DNA of 64,000 nt from Streptomyces prunicolor NBRC 13075. Its GTDB lineage: Bacteria; Actinomycetota; Actinomycetes; Streptomycetales; Streptomycetaceae. The stretch covers positions 1 through 64,000 of the forward strand of contig NZ_BARF01000096.1 in NCBI RefSeq assembly GCF_000367365.1, read 5' to 3'. The notes beneath the pieces were generated by a model, which made no database searches, had not been told where the DNA came from, and worked only from the letters and a program-made list of their open reading frames with translations. This document shows, piece by piece, positions 1-9,200 of this stretch (positions within the stretch are counted from its first letter, which is position 1; each line of letters opens with the position of its first letter). Position numbers and translations under genes: made by a program.

Positions 1-521
1 CGGTCTTCGGCGGCGGCCGTAGGGATGAAGAGAAGGCCCGGGCGAAGGAGCGGGTGTTCTCGTTGCGGGACGAGTTCTCGCAGTGGGACCCGCGTCGGCA
101 ACGCCCCGAGCTGTGGAACCTCTACAACGGGCGGCACGCGGCCGGTGAGCACGTCCGGGTGTTCCCGCTGTCCAACTGGACCGAGCTGGACGTCTGGCAG
201 TACATCGCCCGCGAAGGCATCGACCTCCCCCAGATCTACTTCGCGCACGAGCGTGAGGTGTTCGCGCGGGACGGCATGTGGCTGACCGCCGGTGAGTGGG
301 GCGGGCCGAAGGAGACCGAGACGGTCGAGAAGCGGCTCGTCCGGTACCGGACCGTCGGTGACATGTCCTGCACGGGCGCCGTCGACTCCGAGGCGGTGAC
401 GCTGGAGCAGGTCATCACCGAGATCGCCGCCTCCCGGCTGACCGAGCGGGGCGCCACGCGCGCCGACGACAAGATGTCCGAGGCCGCGATGGAAGACCGC
501 AAGCGCGAGGGGTACTTCTAA
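1..521 (+). CDS. cysD: sulfate adenylyltransferase subunit 2 (CysD), 3' part only
   Basis: This is the C-terminal part of the small, adenylylating subunit of ATP sulfurylase, which forms APS from sulfate and ATP together with CysN. The reading frame is open from position 3 to the TAA at 519-521; the true start lies outside the window, and the ATG at 54 is internal. The visible protein opens with FGGGRRDEEKARAKER, a conserved CysD stretch, followed by the typical FSLRDEFSQWDPRRQRPELWN region (given here in part) and a C-terminus ending KREGYF. It is followed after 2 nt by cysN, so the two are almost certainly cotranscribed. The identification is secure although about half of the protein is missing. 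Confidence 0.95.
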   Translation, partial: VFGGGRRDEEKARAKERVFSLRDEFSQWDPRRQRPELWNLYNGRHAAGEHVRVFPLSNWTELDVWQYIAREGIDLPQIYFAHEREVFARDGMWLTAGEWGGPKETETVEKRLVRYRTVGDMSCTGAVDSEAVTLEQVITEIAASRLTERGATRADDKMSEAAMEDRKREGYF

Positions 522-523
522 CC

Positions 524-1858
524 ATGAGCACCATCACGACCGAGGAGCTCTCGGCCACCACGCTGCTGCGGTTCGCCACGGCGGGCTCCGTCGACGACGG
601 CAAGTCCACTTTGGTCGGGCGGCTGTTGCACGACTCCAAGTCGGTCCTCACCGACCAACTCGAAGCCGTACAGCGGGTGTCGGCCGACCGCGGCCAGGAC
701 GCACCCGACCTCGCGCTGCTCACCGACGGCCTGCGGGCCGAGCGGGAGCAGGGCATCACGATCGACGTGGCGTACCGCTACTTCGCCACGCCCCGGCGCC
801 GGTTCATCCTCGCCGACACGCCCGGTCATGTGCAGTACACCCGCAACATGGTGACGGGTGCCTCCACGGCCGAGCTGACGGTGATCCTCGTCGACGCCCG
901 CAACGGTGTCGTCGAGCAGACCCGGCGCCACGCGGCGATCGCGGCGCTGCTGCGCGTCCCGCACGTGGTGCTCGCGGTCAACAAGATGGACCTGGTCGAG
1001 TACAAGGAGACCGTGTTCGCCGCGATCGCCGAGGAATTCACCGCGTACGCCAGCGAGTTGGGCGTCCCGGAGATCACCGCGATCCCGATCTCGGCGCTGG
1101 CCGGCGACAATGTCGTAGAACCGTCCGCGCACATGGACTGGTACGGCGGGCCGACCTTCCTGGAGCACCTGGAGTCGGTGCCGGTCGCCCACGATCTCAG
1201 CCACTGCCACGCGCGACTGCCCGTGCAGTACGTGATCCGGCCGCAGAGCGCCGACCTCCCGGACTACCGGGGGTACGCCGGTCAGATCGCGGCCGGTACC
1301 TTCCGCGTCGGCGAGGCCGTGACCGTCCTGCCGTCCGGGCGGGCCACGAAGATCTCCGGCATCGACCTGCTCGGCAAGCCGGTCAGGACCGCCTGGACCA
1401 CACAGTCGGTGACCCTCCTCCTTGAGGACGACATCGACATCTCGCGCGGCGACCTCATCGTGCCCAGCAAGGACGCCCCGGCGACCACGCAGGACGTCGA
1501 GGCGACCGTCTGCCATGTCGCCGACGCGCCGCTGACCGTGGGCCACCGGGTACTCCTCAAGCACGGCACCCGCACGGTCAAGGCGATCGTCAAGGACATC
1601 CCGTCCCGGCTCACGCTCGACGACCTGTCCCTGCACCCGCATCCGGGACAGCTCGTCGCCAACGACATCGGCCGCGTGAAGATCCGCACCGCGGAGCCAC
1701 TGCCGGTGGACTCGTACGCCGACTCGCGCCGTACGGGCTCGTTCATCCTGATCGACCCGGCGGACGGCACCACGCTCACCGCCGGCATGGTCGGCGAGTC
1801 GTTCGCGGCGCCGGAGCCGGTCAAGGACGCGTCGGACGACGACGGTTGGGACTTCTGA
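524..1858 (+). CDS. cysN: sulfate adenylyltransferase subunit 1, GTPase (CysN)
   Basis: This is the 444-aa GTPase subunit of ATP sulfurylase, which drives sulfate activation by GTP hydrolysis in complex with CysD. It has the translation-factor GTPase motifs in order: P-loop GSVDDGKST near residue 22, DTPGH near 95 and NKMD near 150, followed by EF-Tu-like beta-barrel domains. No APS kinase (CysC) is fused to the C-terminus, which is the usual actinobacterial arrangement. The ATG at 524 lies 2 nt after the cysD stop, indicating translational coupling. The long antisense frame over this gene is a codon-bias shadow. Confidence 0.96.
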   Translation: MSTITTEELSATTLLRFATAGSVDDGKSTLVGRLLHDSKSVLTDQLEAVQRVSADRGQDAPDLALLTDGLRAEREQGITIDVAYRYFATPRRRFILADTPGHVQYTRNMVTGASTAELTVILVDARNGVVEQTRRHAAIAALLRVPHVVLAVNKMDLVEYKETVFAAIAEEFTAYASELGVPEITAIPISALAGDNVVEPSAHMDWYGGPTFLEHLESVPVAHDLSHCHARLPVQYVIRPQSADLPDYRGYAGQIAAGTFRVGEAVTVLPSGRATKISGIDLLGKPVRTAWTTQSVTLLLEDDIDISRGDLIVPSKDAPATTQDVEATVCHVADAPLTVGHRVLLKHGTRTVKAIVKDIPSRLTLDDLSLHPHPGQLVANDIGRVKIRTAEPLPVDSYADSRRTGSFILIDPADGTTLTAGMVGESFAAPEPVKDASDDDGWDF

Positions 1859-1859
1859 C

Positions 1860-1964
1860 ATGACGTCCAGGGACTTCTACTCCACGTTCGCGAAGGAGGG
1901 CGGCCGCGTCGGCAGCGGCGCCCTCGGCAGCGGGCAGGGCGGAGTGGCGCGATGTGCGGGCTGA
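1860..1964 (+). CDS. possible 34-aa small ORF after cysN
   Basis: An ATG lies 1 nt after the cysN stop and opens a 34-codon frame (MTSRDFYSTFAKEGG..., Gly/Ala-rich end) that stops at 1962-1964. Its position suggests translational coupling to cysN, but it has no recognisable domain and no independent Shine-Dalgarno sequence. It may be no more than chance reading-through of the 235-nt spacer between cysN and the transporter lipoprotein gene. Conservation in other Streptomyces cysN loci would decide. Confidence 0.2.
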   Translation: MTSRDFYSTFAKEGGRVGSGALGSGQGGVARCAG

Positions 1965-2093
1965 CGTACGCGCACCGCTCGCGCGCCCAGTCCCCCCACC
2001 CGCCGTCCCGGACACGACGAAGACGAAGACCTGCCGACCTCCCGGCCACGAGCTGAGACCGTGACCGCCGGGCCAACGAGAGGAACACCTCCC

Positions 2094-3206
2094 GTGCCTG
2101 CCAACCGCTCGACATACCTGCGTCGCGGCATCGCCGTGATCGCCGCGCTCCCGCTGCTCACCCTCGCCGCCTGCGGTTACGGGTCGGACTCCAAGAGCAC
2201 CAACACCAAGGAGAAGGTCGCCGCCGGGTCCTCGAAGATCGAGGGCCTCGACACCGTGAAGATCGGCTACTTCGGCAACCTGACCCACGGGACCGCACTG
2301 GTCGGCCGTGAACAGGGCTTCTTCCAGAAGGCGTTGGGCGCCACCAAGGCGTCGTACGCGACCTTCAACGCCGGCCCGTCCGAGATCGAGGCGCTCAACT
2401 CGAACTCCATCGACATCGGCTGGATCGGCCCCTCCCCGGCGATCAACGGCTACACCAAGTCCGACGGCAAGAGCCTGAAGATCATCGGCGGTTCGGCTTC
2501 GGGCGGGGTGAAGCTGGTCGTCAACCCGAAGAAGATCAAGTCCCTGAAGGACGTCAAGGGCAAGAAGATCGCGACGCCTCAGCTGGGCAACACGCAGGAC
2601 GTGGCGTTCCTCAACTGGATCGCGGACCAGGGCTGGAAGGTCGACGCGCAGAGCGGCAAGGGTGACGTGACCGTCGTCCGCACCGACAACAAGATCACGC
2701 CGGACGCCTTCAAGGCCGGCTCGATCGACGGTGCCTGGGTGCCGGAGCCGACCGCGTCGAAGCTGGTCGCCGAGGGCGGCAAGGTGCTGCTCGACGAGTC
2801 GACGCTGTGGCCCGACAAGAAGTTCGTGATCACGAACATCATCGTGTCGCAGAAGTTCCTGAAGGCGCACCCGAAGGTCGTCGAGGCGGTCCTGAAGGGC
2901 TCGGTCGCGGCCAACAAGTGGATCAACGCCAACCCGACCGAGGCGAAGGCCGCGGCGAACAAGCAGCTGGAGGCCGACTCCGGCAAGGCGCTGCCCGCCA
3001 ACGTCCTCGACCCGGCGTGGAGTTCGATCCAGTTCACCAACGACCCGCTGGCCGCCACCCTCAACTCCGAGGCGGAGCACGCGGTGAAGGCGGGTCTGCT
3101 GGCGAAGCCCGACCTGAAGGGGATCTACGACCTGACGCTCCTCAACAAGGTCCTCAAGGCGGACGGCGACAGCACGGTCGACGCCGCCGGCCTCGGCACG
3201 AGCTGA
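2094..3206 (+). CDS. SsuA-like aliphatic sulfonate ABC transporter substrate-binding lipoprotein
   Basis: A 370-aa extracytoplasmic solute-binding protein of the SsuA/TauA (NMT1-like) family. The N-terminus has a short basic region, a hydrophobic core and the lipobox LAAC, so it should be lipid-anchored outside the membrane. The GTG at 2094 is preferred over the upstream GTG at 2061 because AGAGG lies 8 nt before it and it gives a normal signal peptide length. The body has the typical SsuA pattern (IGYFGNLTHG..., then ALNSNSIDIGWIGPSP). It is followed by matching ATPase and permease genes and sits between cysDN and a siroheme chelatase, which supports a sulfonate or sulfate-ester substrate. 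The exact ligand cannot be read from sequence. Confidence 0.88.
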   Translation: MPANRSTYLRRGIAVIAALPLLTLAACGYGSDSKSTNTKEKVAAGSSKIEGLDTVKIGYFGNLTHGTALVGREQGFFQKALGATKASYATFNAGPSEIEALNSNSIDIGWIGPSPAINGYTKSDGKSLKIIGGSASGGVKLVVNPKKIKSLKDVKGKKIATPQLGNTQDVAFLNWIADQGWKVDAQSGKGDVTVVRTDNKITPDAFKAGSIDGAWVPEPTASKLVAEGGKVLLDESTLWPDKKFVITNIIVSQKFLKAHPKVVEAVLKGSVAANKWINANPTEAKAAANKQLEADSGKALPANVLDPAWSSIQFTNDPLAATLNSEAEHAVKAGLLAKPDLKGIYDLTLLNKVLKADGDSTVDAAGLGTS

Positions 3207-3243
3207 TCGAGGAATCCCGATGACTTCCCAGGAGGTGACGACC

Positions 3244-4026
3244 ATGGCCACGACCCTCGCCAAGGAGACCACCGCGTCGGTCGAGTACGCGACACGCCTT
3301 GAGCATGTCTCGAAGTCCTTCGCGACACCCGGTGGGCAGCAGCTCGTCCTGGACGACATCACCATCGATGTCGCGCCGGGCGAGTTCGTCACCCTCCTGG
3401 GGGCCTCGGGCTGCGGCAAGTCCACGCTGCTGAACCTGGTGGCGGGGCTCGACAGGCCCACCGCCGGGTCCATCACGACGGACGGCCGCCCGGCACTGAT
3501 GTTCCAGGAACACGCTCTCTTCCCGTGGCTGACCGCGGGCAAGAACATCGAACTCGCCCTGAAACTCAGGGGAGTTCCGAAGGAGGAGCGGCGCGGCAGG
3601 ACCGAGGAGCTGCTCGAACTGGTCCGACTGCAGGGCTCGTACGGCAAGCGCGTGCACGAACTGTCCGGCGGGATGCGCCAGCGGGTCGCCATGGCCCGCG
3701 CGCTCGCGCAGGAGAGCCGGATCCTGCTGATGGACGAGCCGTTCGCGGCGCTGGACGCCATCACGCGGGACGTCCTGCACGACGAACTGACCCGCATCTG
3801 GGGCGAGACGGGACTCTCCGTCCTGTTCGTCACACACAACGTGCGCGAGGCGGTACGGCTCGCGCAGCGGGTCGTCCTGCTGTCCTCCCGGCCCGGCCGG
3901 ATCGCCCGCGAATGGACGGTCGACATTCCGCAGCCGCGCCGTATCGAGGACGCGCCCGTGGCCGAACTGTCCCTTGAGATCACCGATGTACTGCGTGGGG
4001 AGATCCGCCGTCATGGCCAGCAGTGA
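3244..4026 (+). CDS. SsuB-like sulfonate ABC transporter ATP-binding protein
   Basis: A 260-aa ABC ATPase that energises the SsuAC-type importer. Walker A is GASGCGKST, the signature is LSGGMRQR and Walker B reads RILLMDEPFAALD, followed by the switch histidine in VTHNVREAV. The ATG at 3244 is chosen over the ATG at 3220 because a near-perfect anti-16S sequence AGGAGGTGA spans 3230-3238, five nt upstream. The first ATG would give eight extra residues (MTSQEVTT) encoded by that same SD, so it is less likely but not excluded. Its 3' end overlaps the permease start by 14 nt. Confidence 0.92.
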   Translation: MATTLAKETTASVEYATRLEHVSKSFATPGGQQLVLDDITIDVAPGEFVTLLGASGCGKSTLLNLVAGLDRPTAGSITTDGRPALMFQEHALFPWLTAGKNIELALKLRGVPKEERRGRTEELLELVRLQGSYGKRVHELSGGMRQRVAMARALAQESRILLMDEPFAALDAITRDVLHDELTRIWGETGLSVLFVTHNVREAVRLAQRVVLLSSRPGRIAREWTVDIPQPRRIEDAPVAELSLEITDVLRGEIRRHGQQ

Positions 4027-4924
4027 GACGAAGACGACGGACTCGGTCGGAGGGGCGGCGGCGGGCACCCTCGGGCAGATCATCTCCGTGGAGGCCGGTC
4101 TGGACGCCCTGGACCTCGTCGTCACCAGCCGTCCGACCTTCCGGCAGACCTTCGTCAACAAGATCTTCCCGCCGATCGTCGCCCTCGCGGTGGTCATGGT
4201 GGTCTGGTTCATCCTGACCCCGATCGTCGACGACCCGACCAAGCTGCCCTCACCGGGCGCCGTGGGCGGCGAGTTCAAGGACGCCTGGCTGCAGGGCAAT
4301 CTCCTCGGCTACATCTGGACCAGCGTCTCGCGCGGTCTGCTGGGCTTCTTCTTCGCGCTGCTGATCGGTACCCCGCTGGGCCTGGTGGTGGCGCGGGTGA
4401 AGTTCATCCGCGCGGCGATCGGCCCGATCCTGTCCGGGCTCCAGTCGCTGCCGTCGGTGGCCTGGGTGCCGCCGGCCGTGATCTGGCTGGGTCTGAACAA
4501 CTCGATGATGTACACGGTGATCCTGCTCGGCGCGGTCCCCTCGATCGCCAACGGCCTGGTGTCCGGCGTCGACCAGGTGCCGCCGCTGTTCCTGCGGGCG
4601 GGCCGCACGATGGGCGCGACCGGCATCAAGGGCATCTGGCACGTCACGCTGCCGGCGGCGCTCCCCGGTTATGTGGCGGGCCTGAAGCAGGGCTGGGCGT
4701 TCTCGTGGCGCTCGCTGATGGCGGCGGAGATCATCGCGAACTTCCCCGATCTCGGCGTGGGCCTGGGCCAGTTGCTGGAGAACGGCCGGACCGCCAGCGA
4801 CATGGCCATGGTGTTCGAGGCCATCGTCCTGATCCTGTTCGTCGGTATCGCCATCGACCTGCTGCTCTTCAGCCCGCTGGAGCGGTGGGTGCTGCGCAGC
4901 CGCGGTCTGCTGGTGAAGAGCTGA
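4013..4924 (+). CDS. SsuC-like sulfonate ABC transporter permease
   Basis: A 303-aa inner-membrane permease of the BPD transporter family. About six hydrophobic segments can be seen, starting with IFPPIVALAVVMVVWFIL, and the cytoplasmic EAA-like loop GRTMGATGIKGIWHVTLPAA that contacts the ATPase is present. The first ~45 residues form a hydrophilic cytoplasmic extension, common in actinobacterial SsuC proteins. The ATG at 4013 overlaps the ATPase gene by 14 nt and has GGGGAG upstream. It forms an operon with the preceding lipoprotein and ATPase and lies 8 nt before the chelatase. Confidence 0.91.
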   Translation: MASSETKTTDSVGGAAAGTLGQIISVEAGLDALDLVVTSRPTFRQTFVNKIFPPIVALAVVMVVWFILTPIVDDPTKLPSPGAVGGEFKDAWLQGNLLGYIWTSVSRGLLGFFFALLIGTPLGLVVARVKFIRAAIGPILSGLQSLPSVAWVPPAVIWLGLNNSMMYTVILLGAVPSIANGLVSGVDQVPPLFLRAGRTMGATGIKGIWHVTLPAALPGYVAGLKQGWAFSWRSLMAAEIIANFPDLGVGLGQLLENGRTASDMAMVFEAIVLILFVGIAIDLLLFSPLERWVLRSRGLLVKS

Positions 4925-4932
4925 GCCGAATC

Positions 4933-5673
4933 GTGCACAGGAAGCCGGTACTCCTCGTCATCGCCCACGGCAGCCGCGATCCGCGGCACGCCGCGACCGT
5001 CCACGCCCTCGTACGGCGGGTACGGTCGCGACGGCCCGGGCTGCGCGTGGAGACCGGCTTCCTGGACTTCAACCTCCCTTCCGTGCAAGGGGTCTTGGAG
5101 TCACTGGCGGCGGAGGGCGTCCAGGACGTCGTGGCCCTCCCGCTGCTGCTGACCCGCGCGTTCCACGCGAAGGCGGACATCCCCGCGGTCCTCGACGCCG
5201 CGCCGGCGCGGCTGCGGATCCGGCAGGCGGAGGTCCTCGGCCCGTCGCCGCTGTTGCTGCGGGCCCTCGAACGGCGGCTCTACGAGACCGGGTTGACGCC
5301 CGCCGACAAGTCCTCGACCGGAATCGTGCTGGCCTCGGCGGGGTCCACCGACCCGGAGGCGATCGCCGTGATCGCCGACCTCGCGCGGGCGTGGTGGCGC
5401 ACCGGCTGGCGTGCCGTGCGGCCCGCGTTCGCGTCGGCGGCCCTGCCCCGCACCGAGGACGCGGTGCGCGAACTGCGGGCCCTGGGCTGCGCACGCGTCG
5501 CGGTCGCGCCGTACGTCCTCGCGCCCGGCTTCCTCCCCGACCGCATCGCGCGGGGCGCGGCCGAAGCGGACGTCCTCGCCGATGTGCTGGGCCCGGCACC
5601 GGAAGTGGCGCGGGTCCTCCTGGAGCGCTACGACGCGGCCCTCGCCCCGGCCCTCGTGACCGTCGGCGCCTAA
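4933..5673 (+). CDS. sirohydrochlorin chelatase family protein (CbiX/SirB type)
   Basis: A 246-aa protein of the CbiX/SirB type, which inserts Fe(II) or Co(II) into sirohydrochlorin. The N-terminus reads VLLVIAHGSRDPRHA, with the family's catalytic His at residue 12, and a second His lies in LLLTRAFHAKADIP. The protein appears to be two similar halves fused together (N-terminal HGSR half and a C-terminal half with VAPYVLAPGFLPDRI). The GTG at 4933 lies 8 nt after the permease stop, with no strong SD, so coupling is likely. Placed after cysDN and a sulfonate importer, its product siroheme would serve the assimilatory sulfite reductase, which is probably encoded just outside the window. Confidence 0.88.
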   Translation: MHRKPVLLVIAHGSRDPRHAATVHALVRRVRSRRPGLRVETGFLDFNLPSVQGVLESLAAEGVQDVVALPLLLTRAFHAKADIPAVLDAAPARLRIRQAEVLGPSPLLLRALERRLYETGLTPADKSSTGIVLASAGSTDPEAIAVIADLARAWWRTGWRAVRPAFASAALPRTEDAVRELRALGCARVAVAPYVLAPGFLPDRIARGAAEADVLADVLGPAPEVARVLLERYDAALAPALVTVGA

Positions 5674-5698
5674 TACCTTCACGGTTCCTACCTGCCCC

Positions 5699-5734
5699 GA
5701 TTCGCGAAAAAAGGTCTCCTCCGGCCCGCGAATC
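5699..5734. terminator. inverted repeat after the sulfur cluster
   Basis: An 8-bp perfect inverted repeat, GATTCGCG at 5699-5706 and CGCGAATC at 5727-5734, lies 25 nt after the chelatase stop with a 20-nt loop that carries an A-run. It separates the sulfur genes from the GTPase/kinase operon and may act as a terminator. It could also be an operator of the downstream operon, whose first start is at 5778. Confidence 0.4.
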
Positions 5735-5777
5735 TGCTGGGATGGTTCCTCGCGGAGCTAGCGGGGGAGCAGTACAC

Positions 5778-7943
5778 GTGGCCGGTCGGGACTTCGGGCA
5801 TCACTTGGGGCTGCCCCGGGCGCTGTCGGGGCTGCCGCTGAGCCCCCTCGTCGCGTCCTACGGCGAGCTCGTCGCCGTCCAACACGGGCTCGGGTTACGG
5901 CACTTGGGCGAGGCGCTGCTGCCGCCGGGGGTCGGTGGGCTGGGTGTCCTCGACGGGGTGTACGTGCCGTCCGGGGGGCGTGGTCGCCGGCGGGTGGACG
6001 TTCCGTTCCTGGAGGATCTCGCCCGCGCACCGACCCCGACCGCCACACTCCCCGGGCTGTTGGCCGAGGTGCAGCGGCGTGATCCGCAGGCGGTGCGCAG
6101 GGTCGTGCTGTATCAGCTGATCGGGCTGTTGCAGGACCGGCCCGTGAAGGAACGCCCGCATACGGCGGCCCAGTTGGGGGTGCACGCCGACGAGGTCGCC
6201 GCTCTCGTGGCGGCGGCCCGGGTGCGGCCCGCGCTCGACCGGCGTGAGCGGCAGGCCGCCGAGTCCCTCGCCGGGGCCTGGGAGCAGCACCGGCTGCACC
6301 GGGTCCGCACCCTGCTGGAGCGGCTCCCGCACGGCACCGACGACCCGGCGCTACGGTCGCTGCGGACCGAGTCGGCCCGGCGGTTCGCGGTGGTCGACGG
6401 GGCGCTGCTCGCGGCACGGCGGGCCGAGGACGACCGGGACGCGGAGACGGCGGGTGCGGAGTATCTGCGCGCGCTGCGTGAAGTCGCCGACGACCGGCGG
6501 GCGTTGCGCGGACTGGTGCGGGTGCATCGGCCGCGGGCCGGTGAGCCGGCCGCCCTGGATGCCGAACTCGGCCTGGACCATGTGCGGTTGACGTGGGACG
6601 AGGCGGGCTCGGACGCTGACTGGCGGCTCCTGTGTCTGCACCGCGACGAGCGGGGTGCCCCGACCGTGCGTGAAGTCTCCGCGCGCGACGAGGCGTTGGT
6701 GCTCGGGAGCACCGTCCGCTATGCCGCCCTCCCCCTGCGCGACGGGCTCGCGGACGGCCCGCCCCTCGTCTCGCACCAGCTGCTCGTCACCCCGGAGGTG
6801 GAGGCGCTCACCCTGACGGACGGCCCGGAGCGGATCGAGGGCACCTGGAAGCGGCCCCCGGGCGCCACGGACGTGACCGTCGAGCGCACCGGACCGGACG
6901 CCACCGCCGAGCAACTCACCCTCCTTTCCGAGGGGTTCACCCTCACGGGCCTCCCGCCCGGCCGCCACGACATCCGCGTCGTCTGCCACTACCGGGCCCC
7001 CGACGGCCGACCGGTCACCTCCCCCGGTGTCCGCGCCACCCGCACCGTCCACCCCTGGCCCTCCCCCGTTCACACCCTCACCGCCCGGCCCGAGGGCGAC
7101 ACCGTCCGGTTCGCCTGGACCGGCGCCGAGGACGCGGACGTACGGCTGGTGGAGTGGCCCGGCGAGGCCCCGGCCCCCGGCGCCGAACTGCACACGCGGG
7201 ACCTGCCCGCCGGGCTCGGCTGGGCCGAGCGGGACGGGGCGCTGTGTCCGCCGCCCGGCCTGCACGTCCGGGTCGCCGCCGTCGCCGTGCTCGGGGAGCG
7301 GGCGCTGGCCGGTCCCGGGGTGGAGGTCGAGGCGCTCCGGCCGGTGACCGGGCTCGCCGCGCGGCGGCTGCCGGGCGGGGAGGCGGAGATCTCCTTGGAC
7401 TGGCCCGGCGACACCCCTCATCTCAGGGTGAGTTGGGACGCCGGTGAGCGGAGTGTCACCGCGCACGCCTACCGGCGGGGCGGGCTGCGGCTGTCGGTGG
7501 GGCAGCGGGCCGTACGGATCCGGGTCGCCGCCGCTGCCCAGGCGCCCGGCGCCGTCGTCGTCGAACCGGGCGCGGCAGAGGTGCTGTTGCCGCCCGACAC
7601 GGCCATCGGCTATCAACTGGTGCGTGCGCCGCGCCGGTTGCTCGGCCGGGGGCGCCCGCTGCTGCGGGTCACCCTGTCCGCGCCGGAGGGCGAGGACCAC
7701 GACGGCGCCCCCGAGTTCGTGTGTGTCGCGCGCAGCGGCACACTCCGGCCGCGCAGCGCGGCCGACGGCACGACCCTGCTGCGTATCCCCGGCACCGATC
7801 TGCTCCGACTCGGCACGGTGGAGCAGGAGTTGCCGGCCGCGCCCTGCCCGGCGCCGTACACCTTGCGCGGCTTTCTGCTGGGCGAACACGCGGCCTCCGT
7901 ACGACTCGAAGAACCGTCCCCCGCGACCCTGGTGGTGCGCTGA
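5778..7943 (+). CDS. large Fn3-like scaffold protein of the GTPase/TerY-P operon
   Basis: A 721-aa protein of unknown function and the first gene of an eight-gene operon. The N-terminal ~270 residues are mostly helical, with Arg/Glu-rich stretches. The remainder looks like a chain of about three or four beta-sandwich domains of fibronectin-III type: repeated segments with a Trp-containing B strand (EGTWKRPPGATDVTVERTG; VRFAWTGAEDADVRLVEW; ISLDWPGDTPHLRVSW) and conserved Leu-Pro turns. There is no signal peptide or TM segment, so it is probably cytosolic. The GTG at 5778 has GGGGGAG eight nt upstream; the ATG at 5742 is the alternative. It is separated by 3 nt from the next gene, so it is probably a structural or adaptor subunit for the GTPases. 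Enzymatic activity is not evident. Confidence 0.72.
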   Translation: MAGRDFGHHLGLPRALSGLPLSPLVASYGELVAVQHGLGLRHLGEALLPPGVGGLGVLDGVYVPSGGRGRRRVDVPFLEDLARAPTPTATLPGLLAEVQRRDPQAVRRVVLYQLIGLLQDRPVKERPHTAAQLGVHADEVAALVAAARVRPALDRRERQAAESLAGAWEQHRLHRVRTLLERLPHGTDDPALRSLRTESARRFAVVDGALLAARRAEDDRDAETAGAEYLRALREVADDRRALRGLVRVHRPRAGEPAALDAELGLDHVRLTWDEAGSDADWRLLCLHRDERGAPTVREVSARDEALVLGSTVRYAALPLRDGLADGPPLVSHQLLVTPEVEALTLTDGPERIEGTWKRPPGATDVTVERTGPDATAEQLTLLSEGFTLTGLPPGRHDIRVVCHYRAPDGRPVTSPGVRATRTVHPWPSPVHTLTARPEGDTVRFAWTGAEDADVRLVEWPGEAPAPGAELHTRDLPAGLGWAERDGALCPPPGLHVRVAAVAVLGERALAGPGVEVEALRPVTGLAARRLPGGEAEISLDWPGDTPHLRVSWDAGERSVTAHAYRRGGLRLSVGQRAVRIRVAAAAQAPGAVVVEPGAAEVLLPPDTAIGYQLVRAPRRLLGRGRPLLRVTLSAPEGEDHDGAPEFVCVARSGTLRPRSAADGTTLLRIPGTDLLRLGTVEQELPAAPCPAPYTLRGFLLGEHAASVRLEEPSPATLVVR

Positions 7944-7946
7944 GCC

Positions 7947-9200
7947 ATGACGACCGTCATCTGCCCCTACTGCTTCGCCCGTACCTCGGCGGCCAAACTG
8001 CCCTACCGGTGTCTGATGACCCCGAGCGGGGTGCGCGGCGCCACGCCCTGCGGGCCCGAACGGGACGATGTCTGGGCCGGGTTCGTCGGTCCCGGCATGA
8101 ATCCGGCGGCCCTGCTGCGGGGGCCGGTGTTCGCCCCGGCGCGCGGGATGGGCGCGCTGGTGTCCGGGCTGCGGGCCGGCTCCGGGAGCAGCGTGCCGTG
8201 CCCGGACTGCGGGGTGACCACGACCGTCCGGGTCTGCGCGTCCTGCCACAGCGACCTGCCGAGCGACTACTGCGACCAGGACAGCCGCATCATCGCGCTG
8301 GTCGGCGCGAAGGCCTCCGGCAAGAGCACCTATGTGTCCGTGCTGGTCAACGAGTTGAACCAGCGGGTCGGGCAGGCCTATCACGCCTCGCTGGCGGCGA
8401 TGGGGCAGGCCACGCAGCAGCGGGACAAGGAGATGGCGGAGGACCTGTACGAGCGGCTGCGGCTACCCGACGCGACCCGCCCCGCAGCGCTCGGCTTCAA
8501 CGACCCGCTGCTGTACCGGCTCAGCGTGCCGCGCCGCGGCAGACTCGGCAGCGGCACCCGGCACACCACGCTGGTCTTCTTCGACGCGGCGGGCGAGGAC
8601 CTCGCGGGCGCCGAGGCGATGGACCGGTACACGCGCTATCTGAGCGCGGCCGACGGCATCGTCCTGCTGGTCGATCCGCTCCAACTCGGGTCCGTGCGCG
8701 ACCGGTTGCCGCTCCAGGACGGTCCGCCGCTGCCCATGGTGGAGACACCGCCGCAGCAGATCGCCGCCGATCTGGCCGCCCAGTTGCGCGCCCACGGCAA
8801 GCGCGGTTCGCGGGGCCGGGTGAGCACGCCGATCGCGGTCGCGGTGACGAAGACGGACATGCTGAAGCCGCTGCTCGACGCGCACTCGCCGGTGCTGCGC
8901 AACGCCCCGCATCCGGAGGGCACGTACGACGAGGACGACCGGCTCGCCGTGCACGAGGAGATCCGCTCCCTGATGGCGGACTGGGACTCGGGGGCCCTGA
9001 TGCGCCAACTGGAGCTGGACTTCGACCAGTTGTCGATGTTCGGGCTCTCGGCGCTGGGTGCGCCGCCGCCCGCCGACGCACCCGCGGACGTACCGAAGTC
9101 GGGGCCGCAGCCGGTGCGGGTGGAGGATCCACTGCTGTGGCTGCTCGCGCTGCGCGGAGTACTGCCGGTCCGTACCGCCGGGAAGGGACGAGCCAAGTGA
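7947..9200 (+). CDS. zinc-ribbon P-loop GTPase-like protein (double-GTPase system, soluble member)
   Basis: A 417-aa protein with an N-terminal Cys cluster (C6, C9, C22, C35), a second treble/zinc-ribbon-like cluster (C85, C88, C97, C100) and a P-loop NTPase domain. Walker A is GAKASGKST (120-128), Walker B/G3 is VFFDAAGED (about 210-218), and TKTD at 301-304 fits the G4 specificity motif of TRAFAC GTPases. It matches what comparative genomics calls the DO-GTPase families that travel with GAP1 proteins in bacterial NTP-dependent conflict or signalling systems. No membrane segment is present, unlike its partner at 12442. It starts 3 nt after the scaffold gene and its stop overlaps the next start (GTGA), so subunits are probably made in fixed ratio. 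Confidence 0.82.
   Translation: MTTVICPYCFARTSAAKLPYRCLMTPSGVRGATPCGPERDDVWAGFVGPGMNPAALLRGPVFAPARGMGALVSGLRAGSGSSVPCPDCGVTTTVRVCASCHSDLPSDYCDQDSRIIALVGAKASGKSTYVSVLVNELNQRVGQAYHASLAAMGQATQQRDKEMAEDLYERLRLPDATRPAALGFNDPLLYRLSVPRRGRLGSGTRHTTLVFFDAAGEDLAGAEAMDRYTRYLSAADGIVLLVDPLQLGSVRDRLPLQDGPPLPMVETPPQQIAADLAAQLRAHGKRGSRGRVSTPIAVAVTKTDMLKPLLDAHSPVLRNAPHPEGTYDEDDRLAVHEEIRSLMADWDSGALMRQLELDFDQLSMFGLSALGAPPPADAPADVPKSGPQPVRVEDPLLWLLALRGVLPVRTAGKGRAK

Noticed and set aside
1821..3983. 720-codon minus-strand frame over the sulfonate transporter genes
   Set aside because: Opposite strand of a clear lipoprotein and ABC ATPase; translation has no family motifs.
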